Source: Cepaea nemoralis | Lineage: Eukaryota; Mollusca; Gastropoda; Stylommatophora; Helicidae | Reading direction: 5' to 3' | DNA: 64,000 nt | Assembly (NCBI GenBank): GCA_014155875.1 | Contig: JACEFZ010028317.1 | Location: forward strand, 62,001-126,000 | Shown here: piece after piece, positions 11,783-22,165 of the stretch | How the letters are laid out: the number at the start of each line of letters is the position of its first letter | Position numbering within the stretch: position 1 is the stretch's first letter | Translations under genes and position numbers: made by a program | The notes under the pieces: model-generated | The model's database searches: none | Told to the model about the DNA's origin: nothing | Seen by the model: the letters and a program-made list of their open reading frames with translations, nothing else

Positions 11783-12547
11783 TTGCGACTCTTCGGTCTC
11801 ACTGTCAAACCGAGCAAAGTTGAATTGGGTCTAAAAGAAATTGACTTTTTGGGTCATGTCATTTCACAAGGTCAACTTAAGACTGACAATAGAATTATTA
11901 CAAAAATTATGAATCTGACCATGCCAACCACAAAGAAGCAGGTCAGAAGCCTTTTGGGGTTAGTAAATTACTATAGCAAATTCATACCAAATTTAGCGGA
12001 AATTACAAGTGTATTTTCCAATGTTTTAAAAGCATCTGTAAAATTGGATGTCAAAGATGCATTATTAATTTCTGCATTGTCAAAATTGAAAATCCTGTTT
12101 AGTAATGTACCAATCCTCCGCTTGCCTAATCCTAGGCTCGTTTATTATCTTAGGACAGATGCCAGCAGAATCTCCATCGCTGCAGTACTAGGCCAATTTT
12201 ATGATGGCATCTTCCACCCGATTTGCTACGTGAGCCGTAAGATCACACCTGCTGAGTCCAGATATTCCATATCAGAGTTGGAAGCCCTAAGCGTCATCTA
12301 TGCGGTGAGGAAGCTCCATCGATTTCTGGCGGGTGTTCACTTCATTGTCCAGACTGACAACTCCCCAATCACGGTCATACAAAGTGGTGTCCATCGGAAT
12401 GACCGGATATACAGGTGGTCGCTTATTCTACAAAACTATACTTTTAGTATAGAGCATATTAAGGGTAAGGACAACATTCTGGCTGATACCCTTAGTCGAC
12501 CATCTGAGGTAGAAATACCAGAGATTCCACATAAGTGTGTAGAGTAA
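11783..12547 (+). pseudogene. Pol C-terminal part: RT thumb and RNase H
   Basis: The frame after the shift begins with the RT thumb region (GLTVKPSKVELG, DFLGHVIS, VRSLLGLVNYYSKFIP). RNase H follows, with the RTDAS start, the E of SISELEALSVIYAV, VQTDNSP and the closing DNILADTLSR. It stops at 12547 with no H2C2 finger or integrase downstream, consistent with the integrase lying upstream in this lineage. The 560 bp after it are AT-rich non-coding element sequence. Confidence 0.75.
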
Positions 12548-13112
12548 TAATTGTTAAAATAGTACAGTATAATATTCTATGTAAAATATTGTATGAATAC
12601 ATAGACAGTATGTGCTAAACTAGGTACTAAGAACAGTGATCTACCATGTGTCCGTAGACGTCAAAAGAAGAACTGTGCTCCGAAAAACAAATATATCACC
12701 GTGTGAACTGGAACAGCTCGTTATTTACTAAGCTCCATATGTGTCCGGTGAATCATTTGTGTTAAACAGAGAAAAACAGTGTCAGAACGGTCCATAAATA
12801 CAGACACTAAAAAAATACTGGTCTACGACACAAGCGAACTCTACAGGTGCCATACCCATAGGACACAAGTATGACTGTGTATTGTATTTAATATACCCAG
12901 GACAAGTGTAATTATATAGTATGCCAATGAAAGCAATTTCTGAACATTGGGGCAACAACTAACCTGGGGTATTTGAATAATATGTATATAAATACTTATT
13001 GTGATATGTATTATAATATTTTAATAGTATGATAAATTATAGGTAGAATAGGTAACTGTAATTTACACTTAGAGTTAGGAAATAATGTAGTTTTCATTTT
13101 TTTTAGTAGTTT

Positions 13113-14835
13113 ACATACTTGTGCTAATTTTCATGTTATGTTCCCTACACATTTCGTTTAGACTATTCATGTGGTCTTGTAATTCAGCTTCTGATTTTGC
13201 TATTAGTGCTTGATCGTCCGCAAACAGGAGTTCTCTAATGGTTAGATTTGCAGATGCTTCTTTTTCTATGTTGTCGTGCGGTGTTCTCGCGGACTCCTTT
13301 TGGCTGGTTTCTTTACATATGTTGTCTATATAGATTATAAACAAGAGAGGAGACAGGACATAACCTTGTCGTACTCCGGACCTTATGGTGAAGGGTTCTG
13401 AGTGTCCTCCAGTTGCTCTCACTATGCATTCACTGTTGTTGTATAAGCTTCTACATAGGTTTGTTAGATGTGTACTCACTCCATATTGCTTAAGGATTTC
13501 CTACAGCTTGTTTCTATCTACATTACCAAATGCCTTTTCTTGGTCGACAAAGGCTAAGTAGAGTTTTTCATTGAATTTGATTTATTTTTCTATAAATTGT
13601 CTAAGAGCAAAAATGGCATCTGTGCATCCTTTGTTTTTCCTAAATCCAAGTTGTGTTTCGCTTAGCTGGGATTCTATAATAGTTCGTAGTCTTTTTTCAA
13701 GAATTTTGCAAAATATTTTCCCAGTATTACTCAACAGTGAAATGCCTCTGTATTGTGTGCAGTCTCTTTTGCTGCCTTTGTTTTTCCACATTGGGATAAT
13801 TATGGCGTTTCCCCAGTCTCGTGGTGTCTGTTGCTCTACCCAAACATGGTTGAATAGTCTATGTAGCCATGCTGCTCCTACTTCTCTTGCTGCTTTAATT
13901 AGTTCATTTGGTATTTCATCTTGTCCTGGTTATTTGTTCAATGGGGATAATCTGATGGCTTCTATAAATTCTTCTTTCAGTATGTCTGGTTCTAGTTCTT
14001 CGGTGGCATCTGTGTCGGTTTCTTGAATTCCTGTGACATCTGATGGGATGTTGAGAAGTTGTTAGAAGTGCTGTTTCCATCTTATTTGGATATGTTTTTG
14101 TTCACTTATTGGTTCTCCATTTTCGCTGTTAATTATTTCAGTTTGGTCAAAGGGTTCTCCTCTGGTTCTAATTGCACTTATCTTTTTATGGACGTTTCTA
14201 GTTGCCTCCTTGTAGTTTTTATTTAGAGTTTCTCCTTACTCCTCCCAGACTTTTTGTTTTTCTCTCTTAACTATTCTATTCACATGTCTTCTCGCTATTC
14301 TATATTCTATATAATTGCATTCCTGTTTGCTCTTCGACCACTTTTTATATTTTTCCTTTTTGTCTTTTACAGCTGTCTTTACTTCTGCGTTCCACCAACT
14401 TGTTATTTTCTTTATTCGTGTTTTGCGTTTTTTCGTGGTTCCACGTGTTATCTTTGCAGGATTTAAAATGCTTGATTTGAACATCTCCCATTCTTCTTCC
14501 ACTGACTTTCTTTCTATAGGTAATTTTACAAAGATTTCAGTTAGCTCTTTTTCATAATTTTCCCTCACTGCTCGTCTTTAAGATTTTTAAAGTTTACTGA
14601 TTCGCATGGCATGCATTTTCCTGGTCTTTGCTTTCTTCTGCTGATGGTTCTTATTGTGACAACGACTGCTTTGTGGTCTGTGTTTATACCTAAGTTGGGC
14701 ACTGTCCTTGCATCTAATATATTTCTCTTTCTGTTATTTCTTGTTAATATAAAATCAATTTGCCTTTTAGTATCTAGATCGTTCCATTTATACCAGGTGT
14801 ATATTACTTGTTTAGCTGAACGTTTATTTTAAAAT
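13113..14835 (-). mobile_element. RTE-like LINE, endonuclease end and RT (right half of split copy)
   Basis: Minus-strand frames in order: an endonuclease C-terminal stretch with RQIDFILTRNN and GINTDHKAVVV-like blocks (14835-14620), a basic linker (14568-14236), RT N-terminal motifs (YRGISLLSNTGKI and LGFRKNKGCTDAIFALRQ, 13791-13582), and the palm with VRQGYVLSPLLFIIYID and the catalytic LLFADD (13479-13111). The 5' part of the endonuclease is missing, as is usual for incomplete reverse transcription. The rest of the C-terminus is at 6311-6984. The plus-strand frames here are shadows. Confidence 0.78.
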
Positions 14836-15193
14836 TTTATGATTTTGCTCTTTTACACATGACTAATGATACATTGTAATTTGTCGTCATTCTACATTTC
14901 ATTATATTAGAAAAGCACAACTCACGCTCATTATTTCACAGCTATAAATAATTAAAATTAACATTGAGAAATCATTGAACTAAAGATTTATTAGATATTA
15001 CCATCTAAAATCTCACGAGCAGAAGTGACAAATACATGTCATGTGTCATTAACTTCCTAAGGTAGAATTTTCTTTAGCCGTCATAATCCACTAGTTAGCC
15101 TAAATTATACAGGCTATTTAACAATGGCAGCTTAACCAGGACACACAAAAATATATGTATTTAGAGCAGCAAAAGTTACTGGGTACTTAAAAA
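14836..15193. other. Unassigned intron 1 DNA
   Basis: AT-rich sequence without repeats or frames I can assign. Confidence 0.4.
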
Positions 15194-15194
15194 T

Positions 15195-15267
<73 letters not shown>

Positions 15268-15268
15268 A

Positions 15269-15315
<47 letters not shown>

Positions 15316-15329
15316 CACTACTACTACTA
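15194..15329. repeat. (ACT)n microsatellite, about 45 units
   Basis: CTACTACTAC repeats with only two or three interruptions (near 15267 and 15315). Confidence 0.95.
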
Positions 15330-15599
15330 GCAGTGGTAAAAACACCGCGGAGCAAGCACGACAGGATTCAAATCACCAGAAGATGTCCCTTCTCGCCGAT
15401 TGTGTCGGCCCCTTCATTTTCATTAAACTGCGTTTTTTAATCTTTTCCAAGGAGCTTTCTTCTGCGCTCTCACTTCAGCGATTAGCTTTTACCGCCTGCT
15501 CATCTGCGGACCTTATTTCTCTCGTTGTCACCAAACTGACGCAGGCAGTGAAAGTATATGATCTCTCCCAACCTCTCTATTTTCTCATTTAGCTGTGTA

Positions 15600-15920
15600 T
15601 CCTTCGGTTCATTCCACATCCTTTGCTAGCGAGTGGAAACTTAATTTCACGCGTGGATTCTCAGAAAGGTGCTCGAGTGCATTGCCAAGTCGATCAATTT
15701 GAATATGCTCAGCAATGTGGCGTTCTCCCTGGCTGATATCTTCTAACGACTCACCTGCCACGGCAGTGGCAGCGCGCTGTTTATCACCCTGTGGTGCACT
15801 GGTGCACTTCTTTAGTCCAGAGTGAATTCGCAATCCCCGTATCGAGTTGAAGCATTTATCACAAACACACGGCCAGGCCGAGAGTTAGTCTTAGAAGAAG
15901 TCCGTGTGTCGTTCCGAGTC
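15600..15920 (-). pseudogene. C2HC zinc-finger ORF fragment, probably LINE-derived
   Basis: On the minus strand one frame reads VCDKCFNSIRGLRIHSGLKK followed by C, a C-x2-C-x12-H-x5-C finger. A polar AATAVAGESLEDISQGE stretch follows, down to 15609. Fingers of this GLRIH type head the ORFs of some invertebrate non-LTR elements. No other part of such an element is nearby. A host zinc-finger exon is a weaker alternative. Confidence 0.35.
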
Positions 15921-16253
15921 GTTACCGTGTGGACATTGATGGATCGATCATTTTCCCCACTTTCGATGGATCCTGAGAGAATCTGCTTTTTCTTCCTTTA
16001 CTCGACTTGAAATTGTATACAGCATTAAGGGTTGTCGGCCCGGTCTGCTGTCGACTTCATTGTTGTCAATGAAGTCGATTCATCACTGCGCTGCATGGGC
16101 GCCAATCTTTCCAGGGTGCCAAAATGTCATAATTTACTCAGGGTTTATCGATCATGTAAAGTACTTCAAATCACATTCTTAGATGAAATTAAGTTATTTC
16201 AGATAATTGTTGATTTCTACTGGTTCATGGTATCATTTGTTTTATACTTCCAG

Positions 16254-16358
16254 AGCTGCATATGTAAGAATACGACCGTGACTTGCAGTAATCTACAGGC
16301 CATTCCACCCCTCAATAGAGAGAAGGATGTCATTGCCGTTAATATCTTACAGTTTCTT
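16254..16358 (+). CDS. LRR protein gene, exon 2 (LRR N-cap)
   Basis: An acceptor TTATACTTCCAG precedes AGCTGCATATG, and the exon ends CTT|GTACGT (donor at 16359). It is 105 bp, 35 codons, phase 0 at both ends. It encodes SCICKNTTVTC, then NLQAIPPL and an FL end. With Cys27 of exon 1 the spacing is C-x6-C-x-C-x6-C, the classic LRRNT cap. NTT is a potential N-glycosylation site. The final QFL reads straight into exon 3 (RGEITSVPDD), completing an LRR-like unit, which strongly supports the splice. Confidence 0.72.
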
Positions 16359-16672
16359 GTACGTATCTTACGGCGTAATATAACTGTAACCTCGCAACAA
16401 TTAGTTATGTATGTAATATAAATATGTGTTTATTATACCGTTCATGAATTATCTGGTTTTCATATTATTTTATTGAAAGTGGCAATGGCTTTGTTTCTAA
16501 TGTCTCAGTGCGAATGAGAATATTTTTAAAGCGATAGTTAGCCGTATTCATTGCCAATTGCAAATGTCGTTTTATTATATTTTTTCCTCAAATATCTTTT
16601 CTTCATTCAGTCACGATCTTTCCAGAAAATGTCCAGAGATGCCCGTGCACTTCGCTTTTCTCCTTCGTTTCC

Positions 16673-16935
16673 TCCCCCTCCTCCTCTTCTTCTTCTTCCT
16701 CTTCTTCTGCCTCCTCCTCCACCCCTCCTCATATTCACCCTCCTCCTCCACCGCCCCCTCATCAACCACTTCGCCATCTTACATTGCTCAGCATTCAGAA
16801 GAACAATCTTTAGTTGTTGTTGTTGTTGTTGTTTTTGTTGTTGTTGTTGTTGTTGTTCGTTGCTGTTCTTGTTGAATTGTTGCGGATGTTGTTGCTATTC
16901 TTGTTGTTGCTGTTCTTGTTGTTGCTGTTTTACTT
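16673..16935. repeat. CTC/CTT and GTT microsatellites
   Basis: Pyrimidine-rich CTCCTCTTC tracts at about 16673-16770 are followed by (GTT)n at about 16814-16935. Poly-Pro/Leu/Val/Cys frames over this region are artefacts of the repeats. Confidence 0.85.
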
Positions 16936-17045
16936 TAGCTCTCACGTTGAATACTGTATATGAGGACCGAGGACTGAACTCGGTGTACGGAGTTGGTACA
17001 TTGTGAGCTCCCAGTGTGACCAAACGAATTGCTTCAAAGTAACAT

Positions 17046-17776
17046 TCATGCCTGGCACAATTTCTTTGTAATCCTTGGACATATGCCCTGACAATTTTCA
17101 TGATAATCCTTGTACATATACATTGACAATGTTCATGACAATCCTTGGACATATACCCTGACATCATTGCATGACAATCCTTGGATATATACCCTTGCAT
17201 AATTTCACGACAATCCTAGAACATATACCCTGACACAATTGCATGACAATCCTTGGACATATACCCTGACACCATTGCATGACAATCCTTGGACATATAT
17301 CCTGACACAATCTCATGACATACCTTGAACATATACCTTGACCCATTTTCACGACAATCCTTGGACATATACCCTGACACAATTTCATGACAATCCTTGG
17401 ACATATACCCTGACACCATTGCACGACAATCCTTGAACATATATCCTGACACCATTGCATGACAATCCTTGGACATATACCCTGACACCATTGCACGACA
17501 ATCCTTGAACATATATCCTGACACCATTGCATGACAATCCTTGGACATATACCCTGACACCATTGCACGACAATCCTTGAACATATATCCTGACACCATT
17601 GCATGACAATCCTTGGACATATACCCTGACACCATTGCATGACAATCCTTGGACATATACCCTGACACCATTGCACGACAATCCTTGAACATATACCCTG
17701 ACACAATCTCATGACATACCTTGAACATATACCTTGACCCATTTTCACGACAATCCTTGGACATATACATTGACAC
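17046..17776. repeat. 36-bp minisatellite, about 20 units, higher-order pattern
   Basis: Each unit contains GACAATCCTTGGACATATAC plus CCTGACACCATTG-type sequence. From about 17409 to 17690 two variants alternate (CATGACAATCCTTGG... and CACGACAATCCTTGA...), giving a 72-bp higher-order unit. A longer block with GACATACCTTGAACATATAC recurs at about 17316 and 17711. Because 36 is a multiple of three, all three minus-strand frames stay open. I regard these as non-coding. Confidence 0.92.
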
Positions 17777-17949
17777 ATGGAAACGATTTCGCAGCTTATC
17801 TCTTTGAAAGGATGAGGCAACACGGGGGAATTTCAGCCAATTAGCTGGAGAATCAGCGGAATCAGACTAGAAGAGACCACAATGTAAATCATTCATTATA
17901 AGCAAAGAATTCGGATTCACAATGTTAAAGAACTGCTCCGTCATTAATT

Positions 17950-18395
17950 GGTCGTTAGATCTATATTGTTTGTAGCCCAGTCAGCAATGGAAACTTCGAC
18001 GTGTTTAGCATATGACGCTAGGTCTATATTGTTTGTAGCGAAGTCAGCCATGAGACTTCCACGTGTTGAGTATATGACATTAGGTCTATATTGTTTGTAG
18101 CCCAGTCAGTACTGGAGACTTCCACGTGTTGAGTATATGACATTAGGTCTATATTGTTTGTAGCCCAGTCGGCACTGGAGACTTCCACGTGTTGAGTATA
18201 CGAAACTAGGTCTATAATGTTTGTAGCCCAGTCAGTACTGCAGACTTCCACGTGTTGAGTATATGACACTAGGTCTATATTGTTTGTAGCCCAGTCAGCA
18301 CTGGAGACTTCCACGTGTTGAGTATACGACGCTAGGTCTATAATGTTTGTAGCCCAGTCGGCACTGGAGACTTCGAGATGTTCCGTGTATGAATA
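17950..18395. repeat. 63-bp minisatellite, about seven units
   Basis: The block GTCTATATTGTTTGTAGC recurs at 18022, 18084, 18147, 18210, 18273 and 18336 (spacing 62-63), with an earlier unit near 17959. Units also share GGAGACTTCCACGTGTTGAG. The open minus-strand frame (21-residue repeat) follows from the period. Confidence 0.92.
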
Positions 18396-18438
18396 ATAGT
18401 TTTTACACGCGTCAGTTTGGACTTCAGTGTTGACTTCT

Positions 18439-18532
18439 CGTACAGAAAGCAATAGCAAACCAAGAAAATCAACCTGGGAATTGAGGTTAATCGCAATGTC
18501 CTGTAAAGGGCATACTATTTTTTTTTTAAATC
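18439..18532 (+). repeat. SINE S1, 3' fragment
   Basis: CAGAAAGCAATAGCAAACC through AATGTCCTGTAAAGGGCATA to a T-run matches the 3' half of the S1 family. Confidence 0.5.
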
Positions 18533-18725
18533 AGCACTCTGTGGATGATGTGATCTCTTTACTTCCCAGAACAGTTCCTGGTACCCATTTAACCTGGTAC
18601 GAACTGGGAACCCAGCTCATCTTCTTAAATGTTTGGTATTCGAATATATGAAGACATGCAGACAAACATTTTAGCCGTGCGATATCGCGACTCCCATAAT
18701 GTCAAATAAGGAAAAGGTTTGGATG

Positions 18726-18866
<141 letters not shown>

Positions 18867-18884
18867 CTTTTACTTTTTTTTCAG

Positions 18885-20075
18885 CGAGGAGAGATAACTA
18901 GTGTTCCTGATGACAACCTTCCTTCCGGTCTGGTTGAAATAGTATTCCGAGATAACCCACTGACCAACATTTCCGATAACGCATTCGATAATTCTTCAGC
19001 CACACTGAAGACACTGACACTCAGAAATGTAACACTGAATAGAATCCCGAATGCTGTTAGCAAACTAATGAATCTGGAGACCCTCACGTTACAAGCCATC
19101 AACATTAATGACTGGAATAGCCCAGCGTTGCAGAATATTGTGGGCTCATTACAGACACTCAGCATTGTTGCCATAAATCTGACAGTATGGCCGGGTTGGA
19201 TTTCTGACTGTCACTCACTTAACAGCATATTTTTCAATACTGCTACATTAAGATCTATTCCAGATGATGCTTTTGTCTATATGAACAAAACGTTAACGTT
19301 TTTCGCTGCTAGTTATACAGGCTTGACCCAAATACCCAGAGCGTTGTCTTCTCTTCGAAATCTCACCACGCTGGTGATCACTGGCAATCATCTAGACAAT
19401 GTCAACGGACGAGAAGGATTTGAACAAGTAGCGACGTTTCCTTGGGCGAGCGCACTTATCACATTAAGAGGAAGTGTCCTATATTTGAAGTCCTTACCCA
19501 ACTTGTCTGCCCTGACTAGTGTAACAAATCTGGACCTGTATCTCAATGAGATTCCTCAAGTAACTTCAGACATGCTGCCACGGGGTCTAGTCAAACTTTA
19601 TCTGAGTTACAACAGAATAACGGAACTCACGGACACGAGTTTTGTCAATCTATCTCGATTAGAAACACTAACCCTTGAAAGTAACCCCATAACTAAAATT
19701 TCACGAAACGCTTTCATAGACCTCGTTTCCCTCAAAAGCCTTGACCTGGCTTACACAAGAGTAACTCAAATTCCTCTAGCCCTGGTGACCTTGTCCATTC
19801 TGAACAGTGTACGCATGGATGGGGTGCGGACATTGCAGTGCCCTTGTCCTAAAGTCGCCACAGAATTGCAATTCTGGTATGAGTCATATAACAATACTCT
19901 CAACTTACTTGGTGTTTGCTGCAACCAGCAGAAGATAACCACGTATTTGCATGGATCGTGTCAGCAACAGCTACCTACAACTCATACATGTCCTCATGAC
20001 ATTGCTACGTGTCTAGAGCACGGTCTGTATGTGTATTTCCTGTTATTGTTGCTTCATATTCTTGTTCCTTTCTGA
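18885..20075 (+). CDS. LRR protein gene, terminal exon (LRRs and C-terminal anchor signal)
   Basis: The exon follows TTTTTTTTCAG and encodes residues 68-463 of the predicted 463-aa protein. About 12 leucine-rich repeats are visible, for example LKTLTLRNVTLNRIPNAVS, LVKLYLSYNRITELTDTSF, LETLTLESNPITKISRNAF and LKSLDLAYTRVTQIPLAL, with F-or-P spacing typical of extracellular LRRs. Several N-x-S/T sites occur (NSS, NVT, NLT, NKT, NLS, NNT). A cysteine-rich region follows (about residues 384-443: CPC, CC, then further Cys). The chain ends in a 17-residue hydrophobic stretch (YVYFLLLLLHILVPF) with no cytoplasmic tail, which looks like a GPI-anchor signal. Likely role: secreted or surface-anchored recognition or adhesion protein; the ligand is unknown. 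The frame upstream of 18885 is microsatellite, not coding. Confidence 0.8.
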   Translation, partial: RGEITSVPDDNLPSGLVEIVFRDNPLTNISDNAFDNSSATLKTLTLRNVTLNRIPNAVSKLMNLETLTLQAININDWNSPALQNIVGSLQTLSIVAINLTVWPGWISDCHSLNSIFFNTATLRSIPDDAFVYMNKTLTFFAASYTGLTQIPRALSSLRNLTTLVITGNHLDNVNGREGFEQVATFPWASALITLRGSVLYLKSLPNLSALTSVTNLDLYLNEIPQVTSDMLPRGLVKLYLSYNRITELTDTSFVNLSRLETLTLESNPITKISRNAFIDLVSLKSLDLAYTRVTQIPLALVTLSILNSVRMDGVRTLQCPCPKVATELQFWYESYNNTLNLLGVCCNQQKITTYLHGSCQQQLPTTHTCPHDIATCLEHGLYVYFLLLLLHILVPF

Positions 20076-20105
20076 GAACTTGAAGAGATAAACATACTGA
20101 ACAAC

Positions 20106-20111
20106 AATAAA
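20106..20111 (+). terminator. Polyadenylation signal AATAAA of the LRR gene
   Basis: AATAAA lies 31 bp after the stop codon, the first such hexamer downstream. Confidence 0.5.
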
Positions 20112-20141
20112 TGATGATGATGTTTATACAATGAACATACC

Positions 20142-20143
<2 letters not shown>

Positions 20144-20229
<86 letters not shown>
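20144..20229. repeat. (CT)n microsatellite, about 43 units
   Basis: Uninterrupted CT dinucleotides directly downstream of the LRR gene. Confidence 0.97.
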
Positions 20230-20233
<4 letters not shown>

Positions 20234-20234
20234 G

Positions 20235-20890
20235 AAGTGAACCCTACTAGGAGTCATTTTGAACGTCATCACCTCTCATTCTCCACACCACTGATCTTCT
20301 ATGCGCACACCTGTAATCCTAAACCGTACGACTAAACATGCAAATGTTGGTGTTGTTTCTTCAACGGATGATGCTAGTGATTACCAACCAGAACCAATAA
20401 TAACCCGCAATATGTTATTTTTTACGGTTATGTTTTGAAGATAGAACACGGTTCACTATACAACACCCATCAAGACACCCCACCCATCCTACGTCATTAA
20501 GTCGTGCCTACCTACACCTGTGTATGATGATGATGATGTTCCTACAAAGTATGATGATACTAAACCATAGCCCGCCCCTCTAAAGTCATTGAGGCACGCC
20601 TTTTTTATATATACATTTATTGTGCTACCGTCCATCTCACATCCCGAGCGGTCAGTTTTCTAACCTAGTAAAACGTCACCACTACATCTCTTCTAATTTA
20701 ATGTATTGTTTGTCTATATATGTTTTCCCTTTATTAAAATTATTATATATCTTCTCTTTGAATCGTTTTTTATTGTTTCATGTTGTACACACCAGCACGT
20801 CACTGGACGTACCGTCCCCTGCATCTCGAGGGGGTCACTTTACCAAGCCCACTTTTTCAAAGAAATATCAATAACAGTAGTTATCACTTC
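20235..20890. other. Intergenic DNA, no gene seen
   Basis: Contains a short GATGATGATG stretch near 20526 and no assignable frame or repeat. Confidence 0.4.
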
Positions 20891-20895
20891 TTTGA

Positions 20896-20985
20896 GGAGG
20901 ATGAGGAGGAGAACGAGGAGGAGGAGGAGGAGGAGGAGGTGGAGGAGGAAAAGGAGGAGGAGGAGGAAGAGGAGGAGGAGGAGGT
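20896..20985. repeat. (GGA)n-type purine microsatellite
   Basis: GAGGAGGAGGA repeats with scattered A changes. It yields poly-Glu, poly-Arg and poly-Leu frames that are not genes. Confidence 0.92.
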
Positions 20986-20989
20986 TATC

Positions 20990-21895
20990 GATTTCCTCCT
21001 CAAAAAAAGGAGGCCGTATGGGGTCGCAATACACTACTCAGAACAATCTTCAAGAAATCACTCAAAGATCTGACTTTAAACATAAGGTGTAATGTAGAAT
21101 CAAACGTTGGAGTGCAGATCAGTCTATGATCAAGCTCCATACTCACCATTATCATTTAGTGTGACAACATATTTACAACACATTAATTATTCATGGTACA
21201 ACAATACAATATCCATATATATTAATAGATTCAGTAACTAAATTAAGAGAATGGTCTTTCACTCTCCTGGGTCACTGGAACAAAGTATTGGTGTACAGCT
21301 TTCTTCTAACTCCTGACTTGGATCAGTAAGTGTTTTAACCCCATGGATGAAGGTCTCTCCCTTGGGTCAATTCTCTTTCAGGGTATTTTCCCAAGTTGAG
21401 AAAAGCATGGTATGGGTTATACTGGTAGTCTCCAACATCTGATTTTCCCTGTATTCAATTTAATGGTTTCAGTGTCCATCTACTGGAGGATGGGGATGGT
21501 GGCGACATGTTAATTGCCAGAATCATAATGGACATGATATGATAGGGGTATGATCACAATAACTCTACCATTGTCAGCCAGTATATCTGCACCACCCAGA
21601 CTGAGTGCACAGCATTCTTTCTGGAAGGTTTAAGGATACACCACCCATCTACAGTATGAACAAAATCACAAACTACATAAGCATTTGACAAACATCATGT
21701 GTCATTATAATATAAAACATGTGAAGGAAAGAAAAGAAAATAAGAGGGGGAGGGGGGAGGAGAGTGAGTCCACTCATTGATGAGATCACTACCCTCTTCT
21801 CTCTAGATGGCATTCAGTCCATCATCTGCTGCTGTAAGGTCATGATGTGATCAACTCCTGATGAAATCAGGACAGTAAAATAAGTTAAGGTCATA
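20990..21895. other. Unassigned intergenic DNA
   Basis: No gene or repeat family recognised; a purine-rich GGGGGAGGGG patch lies near 21746-21765. Confidence 0.4.
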
Positions 21896-21899
21896 AAAT

Positions 21900-22165
21900 T
21901 GAGACCAAGGCGTCTGGTTGTGACCAGGTCATCAGGTTGTTATCAAGGTAAGTTGATTCAAAGTCATCAATGATGTAACAGACATGTTGGGATAAAGGTG
22001 GGTTGGGATAAAAGCATGTTGTGATGAAGGTGGTTTGAGACAGATGCATGTTGTGATAGATGCATGTTAAGGCAGATGCATACAGTGACAACGCCTAGTA
22101 AGACATAAGTATGTTGAGACTGATGCTTGATAAGACAGGGTTTGTTGAGATGAATGTAGGTTGAG
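21900..22165. repeat. Very degenerate short tandem repeat
   Basis: Variants of GATGCATGTTGTGATA / GGTGGGTTGGGATAAA recur about every 18-25 bp (ATGTTGGGATAAAGG, ATGTTGTGATGAAGG, ATGTTGTGATAGATG, ATGTTGAGACTGATG). No coding signal. Confidence 0.45.

Larger units (their letters stand above)
6985..13112 (+). mobile_element. Gmr1-like Ty3/Gypsy retrotransposon, defective
   Basis: The insertion is bounded by a 5-bp direct repeat, ACATA (6980-6984 and 13113-13117), and the LINE frame resumes on the far side. A primer-binding-site-like TGGTGTCAGAAGTG lies at 7580-7593, so a 5' LTR may end near 7577. It carries gag (8807-9796) and pol (about 9783-12547). Pol order is protease, GPY/F-like integrase tail, RT, RNase H, with no integrase downstream. 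That order is the hallmark of the Gmr1 lineage. I could not match a 3' LTR to the 5' end, so the 3' side is degraded or truncated. Stops and frameshifts make it inactive. Confidence 0.75.
6175..16253 (+). other. Intron 1 of the LRR gene (10.1 kb)
   Basis: Begins GTAAGC and ends TTCCAG. It is filled by a split RTE-like LINE (6311-6984 and 13113-14835), the Gmr1-like element between the two halves, an (ACT)n array and a zinc-finger ORF fragment. The mobile elements are on both strands and have no reading frame open to the host message. Confidence 0.6.

Noticed and set aside
12548..13112. Integrase expected downstream of RNase H
   Set aside because: No H2C2 finger or DDE-like frame in any of the three frames; the integrase remnant is upstream instead.
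17164..17823. Minus-strand open frames of up to 219 codons with Cys-rich repeats
   Set aside because: The 36-bp period keeps every frame open. There is no start context, signal or splice evidence, and the units drift without regard to codons.
18024..18458. Minus-strand frame of 144 codons with a 21-residue repeat
   Set aside because: By-product of the 63-bp minisatellite.
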